From positions 1,612,001 through 1,676,000 of the forward strand of contig NZ_CP080383.1 in the NCBI RefSeq assembly GCF_019443325.1: a DNA stretch of 64,000 nt. The letters run 5' to 3'. Shown one piece after another: positions 58,032-64,000 of this stretch (positions within the stretch are counted from its first letter, which is position 1; each line of letters starts with the position of its first letter). The DNA comes from Cryobacterium sp. PAMC25264 (lineage in GTDB: Bacteria; Actinomycetota; Actinomycetes; Actinomycetales; Microbacteriaceae). The position numbers and the translations under genes were made by a program. The notes below the pieces were generated by a model. It ran no database searches. It saw only the letters and a list, made by a program, of their open reading frames with translations, and had not been told where the DNA came from.

Positions 58032-60686
58032 TTAGCGGGCCACCAGCGTGCGGAGCGTGCTGAGCGCCTCGGGGATCGCGGCCACGTTCGTTCCGCCGCC
58101 CTGCGCCAGGTCGTCCTTGCCGCCGCCGCCGCCGCCGAGGACACCGGCAAGCTGCTTGGCCAGCGCGCCGGCCTTCGCACCGGCGTCGCGGGCCGCGGCG
58201 TTGGTCGCGACGATCACGACGGGCTTGTCCGCCACCGTGGCGGCCAGGGCCACGACGGCCGGCGCGGACCCGAGGCGTTCCCGGGTGCCGGTGACGAGCA
58301 TCCGCACGTCATCGGCCGAGTGGAGCACGCCCAGATCCTCGGCCACCACGGTGAGGTCGCCGATCCGGGTCGCCGCCGCGACGAGGGCGGGCACCCGGTC
58401 GCTGAGCGCGCGGGCTTCGAAGCCGGCGATCTTCTTCTCGGCGGCCTTGAGGCTCTGCATGAGGTCCATGATCTTGGCCGGCAGCTGTTCGCGCGGGGTC
58501 TTGAGGTTGCTGGTGAGCTGCGACACGATGGCGCGCTCGGCCGCCAGATCGCGGAACGCCTCGAGCCCGACGAGGGATTCGACCCGGCGGTTGGTGGACC
58601 CGACAGACGCCTCGCTGACCAGGTTGATCATGCCGATCTCGGCGCTGGTGGACACGTGCGTGCCGGCGCAGAGCTCACGCGACCAGGGTCCGCCGATGTC
58701 GACGACACGCACCCGGTCGCCGTACTTCTCACCGAACAGTGCCATCGCCCCGAGCGCCTTGGCCTCGGCCAGCGGCAGCTCGCGGGTGGTGACCTGCAGG
58801 TTGTCGCGGATGGCGTTGTTGGAGATCTCCTCGATCTCACTGCGGGTGGCCGGGGACAGCGCCTGGTTCCAGGAGAAGTCGAGGCGGAAGAAGCCGGCCT
58901 TGTTGTACGAACCGGACTGATGGGCGTTCGGGCCGAGCACCTGGCGCAGGGCCGCGTGCAGGATGTGCGTGCCCGAGTGCGCCTGCCGTGCGCCGCGGCG
59001 CCAATCGGGGTCGACGACGCTCGTGGCGGAGTCGCCCACGCCGACCTCGCCGCTGGTGACCTGCACCTTGTGGCTGATCAGTCCCTTGACGGGCTTCTGC
59101 ACGTCGAGCACCTCGAGCTCGTAGCCCGGGCCGACGATGAGGCCGGCATCGGCCTCCTGGCCACCCGATTCGGCGTACAGCGCGGTCTCGGCGAGGATGA
59201 CCTCGGCGATGTCACCGGCGACGGCCCGGTTGACGGAGGCGCCATCGACGATCAGGCCCAGGATGCTGGACTCGGTCTGCAGCATGTCGTACCCGGTGAA
59301 CACGGTCTCACCGTGCGCACGGAAGGCGCTGTAGACCGAGAGGTCGGCCAAGTGGGTTTTCTTCGCCTTGGCGTCGGCCTTGGCCATGGCACGCTGCTTG
59401 GCCATGAGGGTGTCGAACGCTTCGCGGTTGACGCTGAGGCCGGCCTCTTCGGCCATCTCGAGGGTGATCTCGATGGGGAAACCGTAGGTGTCGTGCAGCA
59501 GGAACGCGGTGTCTCCGGCAAGCTCCGCCTTCTGTGCGCTCTTGGTCTTCGCCACGGCGAGGTCGAGCACGCTCGATCCGCTGGCGAGAGTGCGCAGGAA
59601 GGTCTCTTCCTCGGCGTACGCGGCCTGGCTGATCCGGTCGAAGTCGGTGGCGACCTCGGGGTAGGCGGCGCTCATGGCGTCGCGGGAGGCGGGGAACAGC
59701 TCCGTGAACGATGCGGTGTCGACGCCGAGCAGGCGCATCGCGCGCACGCTCCGGCGCATCAGGCGGCGCAGGATGTAGCCTCGGCCCTCGTTGGACGGCA
59801 TCACGCCGTCGCTCATAAGCATGAGGGAGGACCGCACGTGGTCGGCGACGATGCGCATCCGCACGTCGTCGTCGTGAACGGCGCCGTAGCGGCGGCCGGA
59901 GAGCGCCGCGGCACGGTCGAGGACCGGGCGCACCTGGTCGATCTCGTACATGTTCTCGACGCCCTGCTTGAGGAACGCGACGCGCTCCAGGCCCATACCG
60001 GTGTCGATGTTCTTCTTGGGCAGGTCGCCGAGGATCTGGAAGTCGTTCTTTCCGGTCCCCTCGCCGCGGAGGTACTGCATGAAGACCAGGTTCCAGATCT
60101 CCACATAGCGGTCGTCGTCGGTGGCCGGACCCCCGTCGATGCCGTAGGCGGGACCGCGGTCGAAGAAGATCTCGCTGCAGGGTCCGGCCGGGCCGGGCTG
60201 ACCGGTTGACCAGTAGTTCGTGTCCATGCCCAGGCGCTGGATGCGCTGCTCGGGCAGTCCGAGCGCGCGCCAGTAGCCGAATGCCTCATCGTCGTTCTCG
60301 TAAACGGTGACCCAGAGGTCCTTCTCGGCGAACCCGTAGCCGCCGTCGGCCTCGCTGGAGGTGAGCAGCTCCCAGGCGTAACTGATCGCCTGTTCCTTGA
60401 AGTAGTCGCCGAAGGAGAAGTTGCCGTTCATCTGAAAGAACGTGCCGTGCCGCGGCGTCTTGCCGACCTCTTCGATGTCGTTGGTGCGGATGCACTTCTG
60501 CACGCTCGTGGCGCGCGGGTACGGTGCGGGCACCAGACCGGTGAGGTACGGCACGAACGGCACCATACCGGCGACGGTGAAGAGGAGGGTGGGGTCATCG
60601 CTCACGAGCGACGCCGACGGGACAACGGTGTGTCCACGATCGGCGAAGAAGTCGAGCCAGCGCCCGCGGATGTCGGCAGTCTGCAT
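58032..60686 (-). CDS. alaS: alanyl-tRNA synthetase
   Basis: AlaRS charges tRNA-Ala. The 884-residue protein has the class II core starting IRGRWLDFFADRGHTVVPSASL, FQMNGNFSFGDYFKEQAI and RNWVF-type motifs, the editing domain with HSGTHILHAALRQVLG and the partner CAGTHVSTSAEIG metal cysteine, and the C-terminal G-rich oligomerisation domain (LAGVLGGGGGGKDD). All catalytic and editing residues are present. A 116-base gap separates it from the small upstream gene; ATG at 60686 fits the family start. Confidence 0.98.
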   Translation of the reverse strand: MQTADIRGRWLDFFADRGHTVVPSASLVSDDPTLLFTVAGMVPFVPYLTGLVPAPYPRATSVQKCIRTNDIEEVGKTPRHGTFFQMNGNFSFGDYFKEQAISYAWELLTSSEADGGYGFAEKDLWVTVYENDDEAFGYWRALGLPEQRIQRLGMDTNYWSTGQPGPAGPCSEIFFDRGPAYGIDGGPATDDDRYVEIWNLVFMQYLRGEGTGKNDFQILGDLPKKNIDTGMGLERVAFLKQGVENMYEIDQVRPVLDRAAALSGRRYGAVHDDDVRMRIVADHVRSSLMLMSDGVMPSNEGRGYILRRLMRRSVRAMRLLGVDTASFTELFPASRDAMSAAYPEVATDFDRISQAAYAEEETFLRTLASGSSVLDLAVAKTKSAQKAELAGDTAFLLHDTYGFPIEITLEMAEEAGLSVNREAFDTLMAKQRAMAKADAKAKKTHLADLSVYSAFRAHGETVFTGYDMLQTESSILGLIVDGASVNRAVAGDIAEVILAETALYAESGGQEADAGLIVGPGYELEVLDVQKPVKGLISHKVQVTSGEVGVGDSATSVVDPDWRRGARQAHSGTHILHAALRQVLGPNAHQSGSYNKAGFFRLDFSWNQALSPATRSEIEEISNNAIRDNLQVTTRELPLAEAKALGAMALFGEKYGDRVRVVDIGGPWSRELCAGTHVSTSAEIGMINLVSEASVGSTNRRVESLVGLEAFRDLAAERAIVSQLTSNLKTPREQLPAKIMDLMQSLKAAEKKIAGFEARALSDRVPALVAAATRIGDLTVVAEDLGVLHSADDVRMLVTGTRERLGSAPAVVALAATVADKPVVIVATNAAARDAGAKAGALAKQLAGVLGGGGGGKDDLAQGGGTNVAAIPEALSTLRTLVAR

Positions 60687-60802
60687 GGGGTCCGTACTGT
60701 TGCTGGGAACGGACGAAGTCCGATCGGGGATGCGGTGGGGGGAATATCAGTGGGGAGGCGACGCGGTGGAACGTGACTCCGTCGGAGTGGGCGGCGCCAG
60801 GT

Positions 60803-61024
60803 TCAGGGCTTGGAGAGCTCTTCGATGGTGTCTTCAGCGTCGCCGAGGGCGGCGTGGAGCTCGGCTTCGCGCTTGCGGTAGCCCTCCGAGATGGCCTCGC
60901 CGAACTCACGGGTCTTCGCGTCCAGATCGGTGAAGAAGCGCTTACCCTGCTGGGTCTTGTTGACTTCGTGGGCGACGACGAAGCCGACGCCGACGCCGAC
61001 GACCAACCAGATGAAGTTCTTCAT
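60803..61024 (-). CDS. small membrane-anchored protein of unknown function
   Basis: A 73-residue protein with an N-terminal hydrophobic segment (FIWLVVGVGVGFVVAHEV, about 4-21) followed by a charged helical tail (LDAKTREFGEAISEGYRKREAELHAAL...). The look is that of YtxH-like or DUF948-associated small proteins, but no family is certain. GGAGC precedes the ATG by nine bases. It lies between DUF948 and alaS in the same direction and is probably cotranscribed. Confidence 0.75.
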   Translation of the reverse strand: MKNFIWLVVGVGVGFVVAHEVNKTQQGKRFFTDLDAKTREFGEAISEGYRKREAELHAALGDAEDTIEELSKP

Positions 61025-61129
61025 GGCATGTGCTCCCTGAATTCGGTGAAGCTGGTGTGTGTTGAGAAACTGTGTGCGCGCGGAAACCGGTGCGCGGACA
61101 GCGGACAGTCTGGTTCCCAGCGTAGTGGA

Positions 61130-61495
61130 CTACTTCCGGGTGCGCCGGGGACGGGCTGCGCGAAAGGCCGCTGTCACACCCGCCGAGAAACCGGCGATCT
61201 TGATCAGCGGACCGCCCACAGTGGCGGCCACGAGGGCGACGAGGGCGGACACATTGCCCGTCACTTCGGCCACGTTGGTGGTGATGGTGTCGATCGTGGC
61301 CAACTGGTGGTTGGTCTGCGCGACCGTGCCCGTGGTCTCCTCGAGCAGCGGGGTGATGTTCTGGCTGAGATCGCGGATCGCGTGGGTGGTCTCGTCGAAC
61401 ACCCTGCCCAGCTTGATCAGCGGGATGGCGAGGAACGCCACCAGGACCGCGAATACGCCGGCGGCAATCAGCCCGGCAATATCTCCACCAGTCAT
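61130..61495 (-). CDS. DUF948 domain-containing protein
   Basis: A 121-residue protein with an N-terminal membrane segment (IAGLIAAGVFAVLVAFLAIPLIKLG) followed by an amphipathic helix typical of DUF948 (LGRVFDETTHAIRDLSQNITPLLEET) and a basic end ARPRRTRK. Function unknown; related proteins in Bacillus and Actinobacteria are small envelope proteins. GGAAG six bases before the ATG at 61495 fixes the start, although the frame is open to 61540. It lies between rpsD and the 73-residue gene. DUF948 next to alaS is common in Actinobacteria. Confidence 0.87.
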   Translation of the reverse strand: MTGGDIAGLIAAGVFAVLVAFLAIPLIKLGRVFDETTHAIRDLSQNITPLLEETTGTVAQTNHQLATIDTITTNVAEVTGNVSALVALVAATVGGPLIKIAGFSAGVTAAFRAARPRRTRK

Positions 61496-61528
61496 TCGAC
61501 ACTTCCATTCGGTCTCGGGTACGAGAAA

Positions 61529-61556
61529 AGGGCGGATCACCTAGGTGATCCGCCCT
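61529..61556 (-). terminator. intrinsic terminator after rpsD
   Basis: A perfect 28-base palindrome (arms agggcggatcacc/ggtgatccgccct around ta) lies 45 bases past the rpsD stop and is followed on the minus strand by a TTTT run. Confidence 0.88.
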
Positions 61557-61600
61557 CCAGCGTAGTTCAGTTCCGCACGAGAGGATCGCGCGGGAGATGA

Positions 61601-62229
61601 CTAGCGTGCTGCGTAGTACTCCACGACGAGCTGGACTTCACAGGTCACGGGGATCTCGATGCGCTTCGGGGCGCGCACGAGGCGGGCCTGCAGCTTGTCG
61701 AGTTCGACCTCGAGGTACGGCGGGAGCTTGGGCAGCAGGTCGACGTGACCGCCGGCCGCGGCAACCTGGAAGGGCTCGGTGCCCTCGCTGCGTGCCTTGA
61801 CGTGGATGAGCTGACCCGGCTTCACGCGGAAGGAGGGGCGGTCGACCAGCTGGCCGTCGACCAGGATGTGACGGTGCACAACCATCTGACGGGCCTGGGC
61901 GGTGGTGCGGGCGATGGCCGAACGCACGAGGAGGGCGTCGAGACGGGTCTCGAGGATCTCGACCAGGTTCTCACCGGTCAGGCCCTGGCGGCGACGAGCT
62001 TCCTCGAAGGCGATCTTGAGCTGGGCTTCGCGGATGCCGTACTGGGCGCGTAAGCGCTGCTTTTCGCGGAGACGCACGGCGTAGTCCGAGTCGGTCTTGC
62101 GCTTGGTGCGGCCGTGCTCGCCCGGAGCGTACGGGCGCTTCTCGAGGTACTTGGCGGCCTTCGGGTCAGGGCGATGCCCAGGGCCCGCGAGAGGCGGGTC
62201 TTGCTGCGGGTACGTGACTTGGTAGACAC
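61601..62229 (-). CDS. rpsD: 30S ribosomal protein S4, frameshifted in this sequence
   Basis: S4 starts assembly of the 30S subunit by binding 16S rRNA. Almost all of the protein is in one frame: PKAAKYLEKRPYAPGEHGRTKRK, the S4 RNA-binding domain with RLDALLVRSAIARTTAQARQMV and HRHILVDGQLVDRPSFRVKPG, ending QLVVEYYAAR. The first 22 residues, beginning GTG at 62229 (STKSRTRSKTRLSRALGIALT), are in another frame. The frame breaks at the GGG at 62163-62165; GGGG there restores a 209-residue S4, the family length. AAGGA precedes the GTG. An organism without S4 would not be viable, so the missing base is almost surely a sequence error. Confidence 0.94.
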
Positions 62230-62466
62230 AGTGTCCTTTCGGATGGAACTGGAAATTGGATACCAGGGCGACCGGGCCAGCCAGGTGATGGGCAGGCCGA
62301 GCGTCATGGGAGATCAGAGGGGTGGGCGCCACGGGCCGCCCGGCTACAGGGCGAATCCACTCCAACACACGTTTCGCGACGCAGCCGCATGACGAAACCA
62401 GTTGTAGGCGAGGTCAAGGCTAGCACAACGGGCCTGCTGTTCCGCGCTGATTCAGGGCCGTTGCCG
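62230..62466. other. gap between rpsD and rarA
   Basis: This 237-base gap is the upstream region of rpsD and the tail of rarA. A possible rpsD -35 (TTGACC) lies on the minus strand near 62414-62419 but no good -10 follows it. No gene is seen. Confidence 0.4.
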
Positions 62467-63804
62467 CTACTGGCCGTGGATGATCCGACGCAGTTTGGCC
62501 AGCCGGGCGGACACATCCCGCTCGTTGCCGTGTTCGGTGGGCTGGTAGTACTGGGTGCGCCGCAATTCGGTGGGCAGGTAGTCCTGCGCGAGGACGCCGA
62601 GTGCGTCGTCGTGCGGGTACTTGTAACCCTTGCCGTGGCCGAGCCGCTTGGCGCCCGGGTAGTGGGCGTCCCGCAGATGCTTGGGCACCCGGCCGGTCTT
62701 GCCGGCCCGCACGTCGGCGATGGCCGCGTCGAGGGCCGTGTAGGCGGCATTGGACTTGGGGGCGCAGGCCAGGTGGACCACGGCCTGGGCCAACGGGATG
62801 CGTCCCTCCGGCATGCCGATGTATTGCACGGCGTCGGCGGCCGCGATCGCGATCACGAGCGACTGCGGGTCGGCCATGCCGATGTCCTCGGAGGCGAGCA
62901 CGATAATGCGCCGGCAGATGAATCTCGGGTCCTCGCCGGCCTCGATCATGCGGGCGAGGTAGTGTAGGGAGGCGTCGACGTCGGATCCGCGCACGGATTT
63001 GATGAAGGCGCTGATCACGTCGTAGTGCTCGTCGCCGTTCCGGTCGTAGCGCAGCAACGCCCGGTCCACAGCGAGGGAGACGATCTCGGTGGTGATGACG
63101 GGCTTGTCGCCGTCCACCGTCTCGGTCGTCGCGGCCGAGACCGAGGCCGCCTCCAGGGCGGTCAGTGCCCGCCGGGCGTCGCCGGAGGCTAGGCGGATGA
63201 TTGCTCCGCGGGCCTCAGGGTCGAGCACGAACCTGTCGGCGAGTCCCCGGGGGTCGGTGACGGCACGGTCCACCACGATGCCGAGGTCGTCGTCGCTCAG
63301 GGTTTCAAGCGTCAGCAGCAGGGACCGCGACAGCAGCGGTGAGATGACCGAGAACGACGGGTTCTCGGTGGTCGCCGCGACGAGGATGATGATGCCGTTC
63401 TCCACGCCGGGCAGAAGGGCGTCCTGCTGCGCCTTGCTGAAGCGGTGGATCTCGTCGAGGAACAGCACCGTGGACAGGCCGTACAGGTCCTGGCTGGTGC
63501 GGGCCTCCTCCATTACCTGGCGCACATCGCGCACCCCAGCCGACACCGCGGACAACTCGACGAACCGACGGCCTGAGCTGTGTGCGATGGTCTGGGCCAG
63601 TGTGGTCTTGCCGGTGCCTGGTGGGCCCCACAGGATGACCGACACCGAGCCCTGCTCCCCCGTCTTGTCGTTGGCGAGGCTCACCAGGGGTGACCCCGGG
63701 GTGAGCAGGTGGCGTTGTCCCGCGACCTCGGCCAGGCTTTTCGGGCGCATCCGAACGGCAAGCGGCGTCGCGCCCGTGCGCAGGCCAGGTTGAACGGAAG
63801 ACAT
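62467..63804 (-). CDS. rarA: replication-associated recombination protein RarA (MgsA)
   Basis: RarA is an AAA+ ATPase that acts at stalled replication forks and on single-stranded gaps. The 445-residue protein has Walker A in [17 protein letters not shown], Walker B in [10 protein letters not shown], the sensor segment [12 protein letters not shown], and the C-terminal tetramerisation domain with [26 protein letters not shown] and [28 protein letters not shown] at 63804 gives the family N-terminus; TACGCT lies exactly six bases upstream without a Shine-Dalgarno, so it is probably leaderless. The frame stays open to 63867 but the residues there are not conserved-looking. Confidence 0.95.
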   Translation of the reverse strand: MSSVQPGLRTGATPLAVRMRPKSLAEVAGQRHLLTPGSPLVSLANDKTGEQGSVSVILWGPPGTGKTTLAQTIAHSSGRRFVELSAVSAGVRDVRQVMEEARTSQDLYGLSTVLFLDEIHRFSKAQQDALLPGVENGIIILVAATTENPSFSVISPLLSRSLLLTLETLSDDDLGIVVDRAVTDPRGLADRFVLDPEARGAIIRLASGDARRALTALEAASVSAATTETVDGDKPVITTEIVSLAVDRALLRYDRNGDEHYDVISAFIKSVRGSDVDASLHYLARMIEAGEDPRFICRRIIVLASEDIGMADPQSLVIAIAAADAVQYIGMPEGRIPLAQAVVHLACAPKSNAAYTALDAAIADVRAGKTGRVPKHLRDAHYPGAKRLGHGKGYKYPHDDALGVLAQDYLPTELRRTQYYQPTEHGNERDVSARLAKLRRIIHGQ

Positions 63805-63810
63805 GGTCCC

Positions 63811-63816
63811 AGCGTA
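63811..63816 (-). promoter_or_regulatory. rarA -10 element, leaderless type
   Basis: TACGCT on the minus strand with six bases to the rarA ATG. Confidence 0.55.
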
Positions 63817-63889
63817 GTTTGTGCCGCCGACACCGAATGGCAGGCACCGCCCCGCTGCACGCAGCATAAGCGGGCGCTGAGCGGCTGAA

Positions 63890-63919
63890 TTGTTCCCGCC
63901 GCCGCGGGATGCGTAGAGT
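63890..63919 (+). promoter_or_regulatory. candidate promoter of the right-edge gene
   Basis: TTGTTC (63890-63895) and TAGAGT (63914-63919) with an 18-base spacer. It faces the gene that starts at 63988. Confidence 0.5.
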
Positions 63920-63987
63920 TCACAGTGACCCGGGCCCCGTCGCCCGCACGCTTTGATTCCGCCGCAGGCGGCACCTGGAGGATTCCC

Positions 63988-64000
63988 GTGGCACCGAGCA
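63988..64000 (+). CDS. start of an unidentified gene, cut by window edge
   Basis: A GTG at 63988 follows GGAGG (63977-63981) with six bases between, and a promoter candidate lies about 70 bases upstream. Only about four codons (V-A-P-S) are inside the window, so the product cannot be named. It is divergent from rarA. Confidence 0.45.

Noticed and set aside
1..64000. A hidden defence, phage, secondary-metabolite or mobile system
   Set aside because: No integrase, transposase, nuclease-helicase pair, toxin pair, synthase module or composition break was seen. Apart from the HNH remnant, the genes are core functions in conserved order.

Overview
This is a 64 kb stretch of a high-GC actinobacterial chromosome. 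The gene content and order point to Microbacteriaceae, perhaps Cryobacterium or a close relative, but the genus is an inference. The pointers are an mIHF-guanylate kinase fusion, PdtaR-type ANTAR regulation, a helicase-dead PriA, a proofreading-dead PolA, the HGxxPAAW and Trp-operon membrane proteins inside the trp cluster, and a remnant of the DUF222/HNH endonuclease family. Almost every gene is on the minus strand. The plus-strand exceptions are a thioesterase, tRNA-Leu(CAA), a small membrane protein, a decayed HNH fragment and the first codons of a gene at the right edge. No phage, IS element, CRISPR array or defence system was seen. The region is core metabolism and information processing.

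Layout, left to right. 1-9.3 kb: uvrB (cut by the window edge), coaE, rpsA, a DUF885 peptidase-like gene, polA, a MenI-like thioesterase and the ANTAR regulator pdtaR. 9.3-17.2 kb: tRNA-Leu, pyk, and gltD/gltB for glutamate synthase. 17.3-26.1 kb: lgt, then one compact amino-acid cluster read as hisE-hisG-hisF-hisI-trpE-trpM-HGxxPAAW-trpC-trpB-trpA. 26.2-34.3 kb: rpe, rsmB, fmt, priA, metK, coaBC and rpoZ. 34.4-44.2 kb: the pyrimidine operon pyrR-pyrB-pyrC-PH-like membrane protein-carA-carB-pyrF, running into mihF-gmk. 44.3-47.6 kb: HNH remnant, a DUF4190-DsbA-like protein, and aroQ-efp-nusB. 47.6-51.9 kb: an aldehyde dehydrogenase module (DUF779 protein, ALDH, GAF-domain regulator) around a membrane protein. 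52.1-61.5 kb: alaS-ruvX-mltG-aroE-aroC-aroK-aroB preceded by two small membrane-associated genes. 61.6-64 kb: rpsD, rarA and the start of a divergent gene.

Two sequence-level patterns stand out. First, six conserved genes (gltD, gltB, rsmB, pyrC, aroK, rpsD) are each put out of frame by one missing G or C in a short G/C run. Restoring one base gives a full-length family-standard protein in each case. Because rpsD is normally indispensable, base-calling or assembly errors are the most likely cause. These genes are annotated here as intact genes with a sequence frameshift. Second, many gene starts have no Shine-Dalgarno sequence. Instead a TAnnnT -10 hexamer sits exactly six bases before the start codon (uvrB, coaE, DUF885 gene, polA, hisE, rpe, aroQ, rarA), which implies leaderless mRNAs. 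Genes inside operons mostly overlap by 1-8 bases or abut, which suggests translational coupling.
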